Assembly (NCBI GenBank): GCA_963931615.1
Contig: OZ007032.1
Span: 1,612,001-1,676,000, forward strand
From: Coprenecus sp902388455
Lineage (GTDB): Bacteria > Bacteroidota > Bacteroidia > Bacteroidales > UBA932
DNA length: 64,000 nucleotides
Reading direction: 5' to 3'
Below, one piece after another: positions 1-8,467 of this stretch. The notes beneath the pieces were generated by a model that saw only the letters and a list, made by a program, of their open reading frames with translations, searched no databases and was not told the DNA's origin. Every line of letters starts with the position of its first letter. Position 1 is the first letter of the stretch. The translations under genes and the position numbers were made by a program.

Positions 1-159
1 GTGTCTGGCACGGCTGATGAGTGCCTCCTGTATGCAGTCGGCCGTCCTGAAATCCATATCCGCTACCCAGAACGGCAGCACTTCGGGGTCCGGGCAGGCG
101 TCCCATTTGAGGGAACCTGTTCCCCTTCTGGGGATTATCTGATCAAAATCGTATCTCAT
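1..159 (-). CDS. PatB/MalY-type PLP-dependent C-S lyase, N-terminal part (cut by window edge)
   Basis: Only the first 53 codons are inside the window; the frame runs off base 1 without a stop. The start ATG is at 159-157. The translation begins MRYDFDQIIPRRGT and contains LPFWVADMDF, which closely matches the N-terminus of fold-type I aminotransferase-like cystathionine beta-lyases (PatB/MalY). These use PLP to split C-S bonds of cystathionine or cysteine conjugates in the cytoplasm. The PLP lysine lies outside the window, so the exact substrate cannot be judged. It is divergent from rpsU and their promoters overlap. Confidence 0.85.
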   Translation of the reverse strand, partial: MRYDFDQIIPRRGTGSLKWDACPDPEVLPFWVADMDFRTADCIQEALISRARH

Positions 160-173
160 AAGGGTCAGTTTTA

Positions 174-204
174 TTTGCAAATTTAATAAAAATATCTACC
201 TTTG
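174..204 (+). promoter_or_regulatory. rpsU promoter (canonical Bacteroidota type)
   Basis: TTTG at 174-177, a 19-base spacer, then TACCTTTG at 197-204. Both boxes and the spacing fit the primary-sigma promoter consensus of Bacteroidota exactly. Transcription would start near 209, giving a leader of about 25 nt that contains a strong purine Shine-Dalgarno-like stretch (AGGAGGTGGT, about 220-229) before the rpsU ATG. Confidence 0.85.
178..185 (-). promoter_or_regulatory. -7 element for the PatB/MalY-like gene
   Basis: On the minus strand this reads TAAATTTG, a full match to the Bacteroidota -7 consensus TAnnTTTG. It is 18 bases upstream of the ATG at 159. No good -33 TTTG at the usual distance is visible. 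It lies between the -33 and -7 boxes of the divergent rpsU promoter, so the two promoters probably cannot be occupied at the same time. Confidence 0.55.
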
Positions 205-233
205 CAGCCCTAACAAAAGGAGGTGGTAAAAGA

Positions 234-425
234 ATGATTATAGTACCTATCAAAGAAGGCGAAAATATAGAGAAGGCTCTCAAGAAGTTCAAACGTAAAT
301 TCGAGAAGACAGGAGTGGTACGCGAGCTGCGCAGCAGAAAGCAGTTCGAGAAACCTTCTGTCAAGAGAAGAAACGAGATCAAGAAGGCTATCTACGTACA
401 GCATCTCAGACTGAACGAGGAGTAA
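234..425 (+). CDS. rpsU: 30S ribosomal protein S21
   Basis: 63 residues, the usual length for Bacteroidota S21. The basic sequence MIIVPIKEGENIEKALKKFK with the later KPSVKRR is typical of the family. S21 joins the small subunit late and helps mRNA selection near the anti-Shine-Dalgarno end of 16S rRNA. The gene is monocistronic: it has its own promoter at 174-204 and a strong terminator at 459-492. The leader has an unusually good AGGAGG-type ribosome site for this phylum, where such sites are generally weak. Confidence 0.95.
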   Translation: MIIVPIKEGENIEKALKKFKRKFEKTGVVRELRSRKQFEKPSVKRRNEIKKAIYVQHLRLNEE

Positions 426-458
426 TTCCATACAGCCTTTCAGATTCATACATCATAC

Positions 459-492
459 CGGCAGAACCCATTTCGGTTCTGCCGTTTTTTTT
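459..492 (+). terminator. Intrinsic terminator of rpsU
   Basis: A perfect 10-bp stem, CGGCAGAACC (459-468) with GGTTCTGCCG (475-484), a 6-nt loop, and a run of eight T at 485-492. It lies 34 bases after the rpsU stop. Confidence 0.93.
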
Positions 493-649
493 ATGCCCGG
501 TGATGCCACTTGGCTTTCGGTTCCTGCCGGAGTGAACATAAATGCTTAGCTACTGATTTCTAAACACATAACAAGCCAGCCCGCTCCCAACGCGTCCTCA
601 GGTTCCCGTCACGGGAGCGTACCTGCGCAGTAACATTCTGATAATCAAA

Positions 650-681
650 ATTGTTCTTTTAAGTAATTCTCCCGATATTTG
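650..681 (+). promoter_or_regulatory. Candidate promoter of the sulfatase gene
   Basis: GATATTTG at 674-681 differs from TAnnTTTG only in the first base, and ATTG at 650-653 sits 20 bases upstream in the -33 position. Transcription would start just before the ATGs at 693 and 699, leaving a very short leader. Moderate support only. The rest of 493-650 shows no gene. Confidence 0.4.
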
Positions 682-692
682 TGTTTTAAAAG

Positions 693-2114
693 ATGCCCAT
701 GAGAAAATTAATTGTCCTCGGCGCCGGGATGCTGCCCCTGGCCGCCTGCACGGACACAGAACAGCAGCAGAAAGATCCTAATGTAATATTCATCATCGCC
801 GATGACCTCGGTTACGGAGACCTGAGCTGTTACGGTCAGGAGAAGTTCCAGACGCCCAACATCGACGCTCTTGCCGCAGACGGAGTGATCTTCACCCGCC
901 ACTATGCCGGCACGTCGGTCAGCGCCCCGTCCCGCTCGTCCCTCATCACAGGCCTCCACACCGGTCACACCCCCATACGCGGCAACAAGGAGCTGCCAGT
1001 AGAGGGCCAGCATCCCATCCCCGGCGACACCTATAACGTATACCGTCTTATGAAGTCGCAGGGCTATGTCACCGGAGTATTCGGCAAATGGGGGCTCGGA
1101 GCACCCGCCACAGAAGGCGCTCCTGAGAACCAGGGCGTGGACGAGTTTTTCGGCTACAACTGCCAGAGGCTCGCGCACCACTACTTCCCCTACCACCTCT
1201 GGCACAATTCCGAGAAAGTGATACTCCCCGGCAACGAGGGCACCTCCGAGAACGACTACTCCCCATACCTCATCCATGAGCAGGCTCTCGACTTCATCCG
1301 CGAAAACAGCGACAGCACCTTCTTCATGATGTACACTTCGGTCATTCCCCACGCCGAACTGCGCCTGCCCGAGGCTGAAATCGAACCGTTCATAGGCAAG
1401 CTGGAGCCCGAAAAGTCATTCAAAGGCTGTGACGGAGGTCCCGGCTACAGGCAGGCGGCATACGGCTCGCAGAAGCACTGCCACGCGGCTTTCGCGGCTA
1501 TGATCAACGTTCTGGACCGGCAGGTCGGTGAGATCCGCGCCCTGATAGACAGCCTCGGCATCAGCGACAACACCATCATCGTCTTCACCTCCGACAACGG
1601 ACCTCACATCGAGGGCGGAGCCGACCCGGCCTACTTCAACAGCAACGGCGGTCTCCGCGGCATCAAGCGCGACCTCTACGAGGGCGGTATCCGGGTGCCC
1701 TTCATCATGGCCTGGCCCGGACACATCCAGGGCGGCCGCACCACTGACCACGTCAGCGCATTCTGGGACTTCCTCCCCACCTTAGCAGACATCACCGGCG
1801 CATCGACCCCTGAGGGCTACGAGACCGACGGCATCTCCTATCTCCCCGCAGCCACCGGCGACGGTGAGCAGCCTGAACACGATTACCTCTACTGGGAGTT
1901 CCACGAAGAGGGAGGCCGCCGCGCCATCCTCCAGGGCGACTGGAAGGGAGTTATCTACGACTGTCGCAAAGGCGGAGCAATGCAGCTCTACAACCTCGCC
2001 GACGACCCCGCCGAGCAGCACGACATCGCCTCGGAGCACCCCGACATCGTCGAGCGCTTCAACACCATCCTGCAGACAGCCCGCACCGAGTCTCCCATCC
2101 CCGAATTCAATTAG
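693..2114 (+). CDS. Serine-type arylsulfatase family lipoprotein
   Basis: 473 residues. A lipoprotein signal peptide ends in a lipobox LPLAAC with Cys19, so the enzyme is probably anchored to an envelope membrane. IIADDLGYGDL (about residues 34-44) carries the paired metal-binding Asp of sulfatases. Residues 77-81 are S-A-P-S-R, the sulfatase signature with serine rather than cysteine at the position converted to formylglycine, so activation needs an anaerobic sulfatase-maturating radical SAM enzyme. FTSDNGPH near residue 300 is the conserved DNG metal motif, and the C-terminal YDL/LYNLADDPAEQ region is typical of the family. It hydrolyses sulfate esters, in gut Bacteroidales usually on host glycans, but the substrate cannot be read from this sequence. 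ATG 699 is an alternative start. A convergent terminator lies just downstream. Confidence 0.92.
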   Translation: MPMRKLIVLGAGMLPLAACTDTEQQQKDPNVIFIIADDLGYGDLSCYGQEKFQTPNIDALAADGVIFTRHYAGTSVSAPSRSSLITGLHTGHTPIRGNKELPVEGQHPIPGDTYNVYRLMKSQGYVTGVFGKWGLGAPATEGAPENQGVDEFFGYNCQRLAHHYFPYHLWHNSEKVILPGNEGTSENDYSPYLIHEQALDFIRENSDSTFFMMYTSVIPHAELRLPEAEIEPFIGKLEPEKSFKGCDGGPGYRQAAYGSQKHCHAAFAAMINVLDRQVGEIRALIDSLGISDNTIIVFTSDNGPHIEGGADPAYFNSNGGLRGIKRDLYEGGIRVPFIMAWPGHIQGGRTTDHVSAFWDFLPTLADITGASTPEGYETDGISYLPAATGDGEQPEHDYLYWEFHEEGGRRAILQGDWKGVIYDCRKGGAMQLYNLADDPAEQHDIASEHPDIVERFNTILQTARTESPIPEFN

Positions 2115-2135
2115 GGCAGTGACCGCAGCACAAAC

Positions 2136-2170
2136 GAAAAAGCCCGGCCGGAACTGCTCCGGTCGGGCTT
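2136..2170 (-). terminator. Terminator between sulfatase and mutB, acting mainly on mutB
   Basis: A 12-bp stem (2140-2151 with 2159-2170, one G-U pair) and a 7-nt loop. Read on the minus strand the stem is followed by a T run (complement of the A run at 2136-2141), so it best terminates mutB. It may also slow plus-strand transcription leaving the sulfatase gene. Confidence 0.85.
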
Positions 2171-2195
2171 GACTGTTACTGGACAGGCTTGCGCA

Positions 2196-4325
2196 CTATC
2201 TCATGTTGAGGAGTTCGATCATCTTGATGACTGCGGTGGAGATACGGGTACCGGGGCCGAAGATGGCGGCGGCACCTGCCTTGTAGAGGGCGTCGTAATC
2301 CTGAGGAGGAATGACACCGCCGACTACCACCATGATGTCCTCACGTCCGAGCTTCTTGAGCTCGTCGATGATCTGGGGCACGAGGGTCTTGTGACCGGCT
2401 GCGAGGGAGGATACGCCGACGATGTGAACGTCATTCTCCACAGCCTGCTTTGCTGCCTCTGCAGGAGTCTGGAAGAGAGGGCCCATATCCACATCGAAGC
2501 CGCAGTCGGCATAACCGGTAGCCACAACCTTGGCTCCACGGTCGTGCCCGTCCTGACCCAGCTTGGCGATCATGATACGGGGCTGACGGCCTTCCTTCTT
2601 CGCGAACTCGGCAACCATCTCCTTGGCTTTCTCGAACTCGCTGTCATTCTTGACCTCTGAAGAGTAAACACCTGTATTCATACGTATAACTGCTTTATAT
2701 CTTCCTACTACTTTCTCGCATGCATCCGAAATCTCACCGAGGGTGGCGCGGTTGCGTGCGGCCTCGACTGCGAGCTCGAGCAGATTGCCGCTCTTGGTCT
2801 CGACAGCCTTGGTGATGGCATCCAGAGAAGCCTGGACAGCGGCATTGTCACGGTTGGCGCGGAGCTCCTTCAGACGGGCGATCTGGGACTCGCGTACCTT
2901 GGTGTTGTCGATGTCGAGAATCTCGATGGGATCCTCCTTGTCCAGACGGTACTCGTTGATACCGATAATCTTGTCCACACCTGAGTCGATACGGGCCTGC
3001 TTGCGTGCGGCGGCCTCCTCGATACGGAGTTTGGGGATACCGGTCTCGATAGCCTTGGCCATACCGCCGAGCTTCTCGATCTCCTGGATGTGCTCCCATG
3101 CTCTGTGAGCGATCTGGTCGGTCAGGTACTCCACATAGTAGGAACCTGCCCAAGGATCTATGCCGCGGCATACGTTGGTCTCCTCCTGGATGTAGATCTG
3201 GGTGTTACGTGCGATACGGGCGGAGAAGTCGGTAGGCAGGGCGATAGCCTCGTCGAGAGCGTTGGTATGCAGGGACTGGGTATGTCCGAGTGCGGCGCCC
3301 ATGGCCTCGATACATGTCCTGGCCACGTTGTTGAAAGGATCCTGCTCGGTAAGGGACCAGCCGGATGTCTGGCAGTGGGTCCTCAGTGAGAGGGACTTGT
3401 TGCTCTTAGGATTGAACTGCTTTACAATCTTGGCCCAGAGCATACGGGCTGCACGCATCTTGGCGATCTCCATGAAGTGGTTCATGCCGATGGCCCAGAA
3501 GAAGGACAGACGGGGAGCGAAGGCATCCACGTCGATGCCGGCCTTGATACCTGTACGCAGGTACTCCAGACCGTCAGCCAGGGTATAGGCCATCTCGATG
3601 TCGCAGGTAGCGCCGGCCTCCTGCATGTGGTAGCCGGAGATGGATATCGAGTTGAACTTGGGCATGTACTTGGAGGTGTAGGCGAAGATGTCGCCGATAA
3701 TCCTCATCGAGAACTCGGGAGGATAGATGTAGGTGTTGCGGACCATGAACTCCTTGAGGATATCGTTCTGGATGGTACCCTGCATCTCCTCGAGCTTGGC
3801 ACCCTGCTCCTGGGCTGCCACGATATAGAAGGCCAGGATAGGCAGAACGGCTCCGTTCATGGTCATGGACACTGACATCTTGTTCAGAGGTATCTGGTCG
3901 AAGAGCACCTTCATGTCCTCTACGCTGCAGATAGACACACCGGCCTTTCCGACGTCACCGACTACGCGGGGATGGTCGGCATCGTAGCCTCTGTGTGTAG
4001 CCAGGTCAAATGCCACAGACAGACCCTTCTGTCCTGCGGCGAGATTCCTGCGGTAGAAAGCATTGGACTCCTCTGCCGTGGAGAAGCCTGCATACTGACG
4101 TATGGTCCAGGGCCTCATCACGTACATGGTGCTGTAAGGTCCGCGGAGGAAAGGAGGAAGACCTGCTGCATAGTTCAGGTGCTCCATTCCCTCATTGTCC
4201 CCGGGAGTGTAGATCTCCTTCACGCCGATGTGCTCCGGAGTCTCCCAAATCTGCTGTGAAGCAGCTGCCTGCGCGCATCCTGCGGCGGCATTGTCAAACT
4301 GTATGTCTTTAAAATTAGGACGCAT
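2196..4325 (-). CDS. mutB: Methylmalonyl-CoA mutase large (catalytic) subunit
   Basis: 709 residues, the normal length for the large subunit. The N-terminal TIM-barrel part has the motif RPWTIRQYAGFST that contacts CoA and substrate. The C-terminal cobalamin domain has the signature GQDGHDRGAKVVATGYADCG, with the DxHxxG motif whose His ligates cobalt, and later VVGGVIPPQDY. With MutA it interconverts succinyl-CoA and (R)-methylmalonyl-CoA using adenosylcobalamin in the cytoplasm, the entry to propionate formation in Bacteroidales. It follows mutA by 11 bases and is surely co-transcribed. No epimerase, decarboxylase or MeaB chaperone gene is adjacent. Confidence 0.97.
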   Translation of the reverse strand: MRPNFKDIQFDNAAAGCAQAAASQQIWETPEHIGVKEIYTPGDNEGMEHLNYAAGLPPFLRGPYSTMYVMRPWTIRQYAGFSTAEESNAFYRRNLAAGQKGLSVAFDLATHRGYDADHPRVVGDVGKAGVSICSVEDMKVLFDQIPLNKMSVSMTMNGAVLPILAFYIVAAQEQGAKLEEMQGTIQNDILKEFMVRNTYIYPPEFSMRIIGDIFAYTSKYMPKFNSISISGYHMQEAGATCDIEMAYTLADGLEYLRTGIKAGIDVDAFAPRLSFFWAIGMNHFMEIAKMRAARMLWAKIVKQFNPKSNKSLSLRTHCQTSGWSLTEQDPFNNVARTCIEAMGAALGHTQSLHTNALDEAIALPTDFSARIARNTQIYIQEETNVCRGIDPWAGSYYVEYLTDQIAHRAWEHIQEIEKLGGMAKAIETGIPKLRIEEAAARKQARIDSGVDKIIGINEYRLDKEDPIEILDIDNTKVRESQIARLKELRANRDNAAVQASLDAITKAVETKSGNLLELAVEAARNRATLGEISDACEKVVGRYKAVIRMNTGVYSSEVKNDSEFEKAKEMVAEFAKKEGRQPRIMIAKLGQDGHDRGAKVVATGYADCGFDVDMGPLFQTPAEAAKQAVENDVHIVGVSSLAAGHKTLVPQIIDELKKLGREDIMVVVGGVIPPQDYDALYKAGAAAIFGPGTRISTAVIKMIELLNMR

Positions 4326-4336
4326 ATCTTCTGAGA

Positions 4337-6229
4337 TTAAAGAGATTTGATTCCGAGCTTCTCCTGATAGCCGCGAAGGGTCTCGAGGACGTTGCTCTTG
4401 ACACTGATAAAGTTCTGGATTCCTTTGGACTGGAGATCCTCCTTGCAGGCAGGCTCGCCTGCTACGACTACGATGGCCTTGTCACCGATAAGGCGTGCGA
4501 TCTCAGGCACTGCCTCAGCGTACTCGTCGTCGGACGAGCAGGCAACCACGATCTCGGCTCCGGAAGCGAGGGCAGCCTTTACGCCCTCCTCGATGGAAGC
4601 GAAACGGTTGTTGTCGATGATGCGGATACCGGCCACTGCGAAGAAGTTCGAGGAGAACTGGGCACGGGCGCGGCACATGGCCAGGTTGCCGAATGTAAGC
4701 ATGAATGCCTTGGGCTCCTTGCCGCTGCGGTCTGTAGCAAGACGGAGGGCCTCGAAGGCCTCAGCTGCGCGGTAGGGCTTCAGAGGCTCCACTGCATCCT
4801 CCTTCTGGCAGCCGTGGGCGGGAACGACCTGACCCATGCGGGTGAGGATGTCGCGGGACACGATCTCGGGAGTAATCTCGTCACCGGCCTTCTCGAGGAA
4901 GTTGGGATACTGGTTGCTGCCGAGGATGGTGTCGCGGCGGGTAGCGTAGTTCTTGTCCCTCTTGTCGGACACGGCCTTGATCTCGGACTGGATGAATCCG
5001 GCCTTGAACTGGGCCACATAGCCGCCGGCGGCCTCTACCTTGCGGAAGAGATCCCATGCGGCCTCGGCGATCTTCTCGGTAAGCATCTCTACATAGTAGG
5101 AACCGGCTGCAGGGTCAACGACCTTGTCAAAGCGGGACTCCTCCTTGAGGATGTTCTGCACGTTGCGTGCGATACGGCGGGAGAAGTCATTGGGCACTCT
5201 GAATGCGAAATCGTAAGGCAGCACTTCGAGGTAGTCCACACCTGCGATGGCGGCGCTCATGGCCTCGGTGGTACCGCGGAGCATATTTACATAGGAATCG
5301 TAGACCGTAAGGTTGTACTCGGAGGTGGTGGCGAATACCAGCATCATCTCAGGGCAGCCCTTGGCGCAGCCGTAGTCCTCGACAACATTGGCCCAGAGCA
5401 TGCGGGCGGCACGGAACTTGGCGATCTCCATGAAGTAGGAGCTGCCTACGGCAAACTCGAAGAAAGTCTTGCGGGCGATGGTCTCCACATCGATGCCCAT
5501 CTCGGAGAGACGGGAGATGTACTCGCTGCCCTGGCTGAGGGCAAATGCGAGCTCCTGGGTAGAGGAGGCTCCGCAGCTGTTGTAGATCACGGCGTCCACA
5601 GCGATGACACGTACATTCTTATAGGAAGCGGCAGCCTTTACGCACTCGGCAAGGGCGGCGAAAGCCTTGTCCTCGCAGAAAGAGCCCTTCTTGTTGAGAG
5701 GTCTCAGAGGCGAGAAGTCAAATGTAGCGCGGACAGCATCCTTGTCGATGCCGAGCGAGTCAACATACTTGAGGAAATTGTGCAGGCCGTCCACATTCTT
5801 GGGGCAGCAGCCGCGGAAGTTCACAGGCACCTTGTCGAGTGAAATACCCTTCAGGAGAGCGGTATAGTCGGCCACTTCCATCACCTTGCCCTCGGGAAGG
5901 TGGAATGTGAAGGACTCCACACCCTTTGTCAGAAGTGTGAGGGCCTGGCTGTTGGCTGCAGCGATATCCCCGCAGCATACGCTCTCGTTGATGAACCACT
6001 TGTTGTTCTGACGGGTTCCTCTTACGAAGGGGAACTCACCGGGATTCTTCCCTATGTACTTCAGACCCTGAAGGTCCTCAGCGCGGTAATAGGGGCGCAC
6101 CGTGAATCCGTCGAGGGTCCTCCACACGAGTTTCTTCTCGTAGTCGGCCCCCTTGAGGTCCTTGGTAATCACCTCTTCCCATGCTGACGTAGGGACAGGA
6201 GGAAATTCGGTAAATAATTTTTCTGCCAT
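4337..6229 (-). CDS. mutA: Methylmalonyl-CoA mutase small subunit
   Basis: 630 residues, as usual for the small subunit of the bacterial heterodimer. It shares the mutase fold with MutB (for example the segment MEIAKFRAARMLWANVV, parallel to MutB MEIAKMRAARMLWAKIV) but its C-terminal domain lacks the DxHxxG cobalt-ligating motif, which is what distinguishes the non-catalytic chain. First gene of the mutA-mutB pair. A candidate -7 box with one mismatch (minus-strand CATATTTG, 6270-6263) lies in the gap to hutU. Confidence 0.95.
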   Translation of the reverse strand: MAEKLFTEFPPVPTSAWEEVITKDLKGADYEKKLVWRTLDGFTVRPYYRAEDLQGLKYIGKNPGEFPFVRGTRQNNKWFINESVCCGDIAAANSQALTLLTKGVESFTFHLPEGKVMEVADYTALLKGISLDKVPVNFRGCCPKNVDGLHNFLKYVDSLGIDKDAVRATFDFSPLRPLNKKGSFCEDKAFAALAECVKAAASYKNVRVIAVDAVIYNSCGASSTQELAFALSQGSEYISRLSEMGIDVETIARKTFFEFAVGSSYFMEIAKFRAARMLWANVVEDYGCAKGCPEMMLVFATTSEYNLTVYDSYVNMLRGTTEAMSAAIAGVDYLEVLPYDFAFRVPNDFSRRIARNVQNILKEESRFDKVVDPAAGSYYVEMLTEKIAEAAWDLFRKVEAAGGYVAQFKAGFIQSEIKAVSDKRDKNYATRRDTILGSNQYPNFLEKAGDEITPEIVSRDILTRMGQVVPAHGCQKEDAVEPLKPYRAAEAFEALRLATDRSGKEPKAFMLTFGNLAMCRARAQFSSNFFAVAGIRIIDNNRFASIEEGVKAALASGAEIVVACSSDDEYAEAVPEIARLIGDKAIVVVAGEPACKEDLQSKGIQNFISVKSNVLETLRGYQEKLGIKSL

Positions 6230-6282
6230 ATTTCAAAAATTTGAAAGTTATTTTAATAGTTGCAAATATGTTCTGCCTTAAT

Positions 6283-8271
6283 CTAAAGGAGTTTGTCGTC
6301 CACCAGGTAAGGGATAGTCACCTTGAGCTCGGGGGTGCGCTCCATCTCACGCTGAATGGCAAACATCGCACCCTTGTTGCGGGCCCAGCTGCGGCGGGCG
6401 ATGCCGTTGTTGACATCCCAGTGAAGCATGCAGCGGATCTTGCGGTCGGAGTCCTCACTGCCGTCGATGACCATACCGAAGCCTCCGTTGATGACCTCGC
6501 CCCAGCCTACTCCGCCGCCGTTGTGCAGGGACACCCAGGTGGCGCCGCGGAAGGAGTCGCCTATGACGTTCTGCACTGCCATGTCGGCGGTGAACTGTGA
6601 GCCGTCGTAGATATTGGAGGTTTCACGGTAGGGGGAGTCGGTGCCGGACACATCGTGATGGTCGCGGCCCAGGACAATGGGGGCCGAGATACGGCCCTCG
6701 CGGATAGCGCGGTTCATCTCCAGGGCTATCTTGGTGCGTCCCTCCGCATCAGCGTAGAGAATACGGGCCTGCGAGCCTACCACCAGCTTGTTGCGGCCGG
6801 CCTCGCGGATCCAGTGTATGTTGTCGGCGAGCTGGTTCTTTATCTCGTCAGGGGCTGTCCTGTAGATATCCTCAAGCACCTCTGCCGCGATACGGTCGGT
6901 CTCAGCCAGATCCTCGGGCTTAGAGGACGTGCATACCCAGCGGTAGGGGCCGAAGCCGTAGTCGAAGAACAGAGGACCCATGATGTCCTGCACATAGGAG
7001 GGATAGCGGAATGCTCCGTTCACACCCATGATGTCGGCCTTGGCGCGGGAAGCCTCCAGCAGGAAGGCATTGCCGTAGTCGAAGAAATACATGCCGCGCT
7101 CGGTGAGCTTGTTGATGGCGGCCACCTGACGGCGGAGGGACTTCTGCACCTCCCTCTTGAACTTGTCAGGGTCGGAGGCCATCATCTCGTTGGACTCCTC
7201 GAAGGTGAAGCCTGCGGGATAGTATCCGCCGGCCCAGGGGTTGTGCAGGGACGTCTGGTCGGAACCGAGATCCACATCCACTCCCCTCTTGGCCAGTCTC
7301 TCCCAGAGGTCCACGATATTGCCCTGATATGCCAGAGCCACTGCCTCCTTCTTCTCGCGTGCCTCCAGAGCCCTGTCGATCAGCGGGTCGAGCTCGGTAT
7401 ACACCTCGTCCACCCAACCCTGGGAATAGCGGGTACGGATGGCCTTGGGATTGATCTCCGCGATGATACCGACCACGCCGGCTATCACCGAAGCCTTGCC
7501 CTGAGCTCCGGACATTCCTCCGAGACCGGAACTTACGAAGAGCTTGCCGCGGTTCTCCGTCCCGGGACGGGTGTGCATCCTGGCGGCGTTCATCACAGTG
7601 ATGGTCGTACCGTGCACGATGCCCTGAGGGCCTATATACATGAAAGAGCCCGCAGTCATCTGCCCGTACTGGGAGACACCGAGGGCATTGAACTTCTCCC
7701 AATGGTCCTTGGAAGAGTAGTTGGGAATAACCATTCCGTTTGTGATGACCAGACGAGGTGCGTCCTTATGCGAAGGGAAGAGTCCCAGCGGATGTCCCGA
7801 ATACAGCACCAGGGTCTGCTCGTCCGTCATCTGCGAGAGATACTGCATGGTCAGACGGTACTGGGCCCAGTTCTGGAATGCGGCCCCGTTGCCTCCGTAG
7901 ACGATCAGCTCGTGGGGATGCTGGGCTACGGCCATGTCCAGGTTGTTGGAGATCATGAGCATGATGGCTGCGGCCTGGCGGCTCTTGTAGGGGAAATCAT
8001 CTATGCTCCGGGCGTATATCTTATAGTCCGGACGGAGCCGGTACATGTAGATACGTCCGTAGGTCTCAAGTTCTTCCTTGAACTCCGGAATCAGTTCCGC
8101 ATGATGTTTCGGGGGAAAATAACGCAGGGCATTTCTCAGCGCGAGCTTCTTCTCGTCGGCTGTCAGAATCTGTTTCCGGTGGGGAGCATGGTTGACCGTG
8201 GGGTCGAAGGGCTTGGGAGCCGGCAGCTCGTCCGGAATACCTTCAATAATCGATTTCTGAAAATCAGTCAT
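6283..8271 (-). CDS. hutU: Urocanate hydratase
   Basis: 662 residues from the ATG at 8271-8269, the start that fits the family N-terminus (TDFQKSIIEGIPDELP). An in-frame codon at 8313 would add 14 residues, but these overlap a promoter match, so I reject it. Residues such as GGNGAAFQNWAQYRLT and SSGLGGMSGAQGKA match the NAD-binding core of urocanases. The enzyme converts urocanate to imidazolone propionate, the second step of histidine breakdown, with tightly bound NAD. No other hut gene is in the window. The protein is longer than the roughly 550-residue proteobacterial form, as is common in Bacteroidota. Confidence 0.95.
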   Translation of the reverse strand: MTDFQKSIIEGIPDELPAPKPFDPTVNHAPHRKQILTADEKKLALRNALRYFPPKHHAELIPEFKEELETYGRIYMYRLRPDYKIYARSIDDFPYKSRQAAAIMLMISNNLDMAVAQHPHELIVYGGNGAAFQNWAQYRLTMQYLSQMTDEQTLVLYSGHPLGLFPSHKDAPRLVITNGMVIPNYSSKDHWEKFNALGVSQYGQMTAGSFMYIGPQGIVHGTTITVMNAARMHTRPGTENRGKLFVSSGLGGMSGAQGKASVIAGVVGIIAEINPKAIRTRYSQGWVDEVYTELDPLIDRALEAREKKEAVALAYQGNIVDLWERLAKRGVDVDLGSDQTSLHNPWAGGYYPAGFTFEESNEMMASDPDKFKREVQKSLRRQVAAINKLTERGMYFFDYGNAFLLEASRAKADIMGVNGAFRYPSYVQDIMGPLFFDYGFGPYRWVCTSSKPEDLAETDRIAAEVLEDIYRTAPDEIKNQLADNIHWIREAGRNKLVVGSQARILYADAEGRTKIALEMNRAIREGRISAPIVLGRDHHDVSGTDSPYRETSNIYDGSQFTADMAVQNVIGDSFRGATWVSLHNGGGVGWGEVINGGFGMVIDGSEDSDRKIRCMLHWDVNNGIARRSWARNKGAMFAIQREMERTPELKVTIPYLVDDKLL

Positions 8272-8276
8272 ATAGT

Positions 8277-8307
8277 CAAATATTTTGTCTAATTTGCATT
8301 TTACAAA
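8277..8307 (-). promoter_or_regulatory. Candidate hutU promoter giving a near-leaderless mRNA
   Basis: On the minus strand TTTG (8307-8304), a 19-base spacer, and AATATTTG (8284-8277), one mismatch to TAnnTTTG. The -7 box ends only 5 bases before the ATG at 8271. An alternative box GATATTTG (8311-8304) would give a leader of about 30 nt. Confidence 0.45.
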
Positions 8308-8467
8308 TATCATACAAAAGTAATAAAAAGTCCCGCATAATCACTCTAATCAGAACAAAAGATTTATCTTAGCGCCCAGAAACATCGGCTGACACAGCTG
8401 CGGGCACGCCCGCATCACCACATAACACATTAAGTACTAATTATTTAAACCTTTATCAAACCGCATT

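Noticed and set aside
1..186. Plus-strand 61-codon frame at the window start
   Set aside because: Opposite the PatB/MalY-like N-terminus, which has clear family motifs, and crossing the divergent promoters.
6655..8292. Plus-strand open frame of 545 codons opposite hutU
   Set aside because: Antisense shadow of a clear urocanate hydratase gene; its translation has the His/Val/Leu-rich bias typical of shadows in GC-rich DNA.
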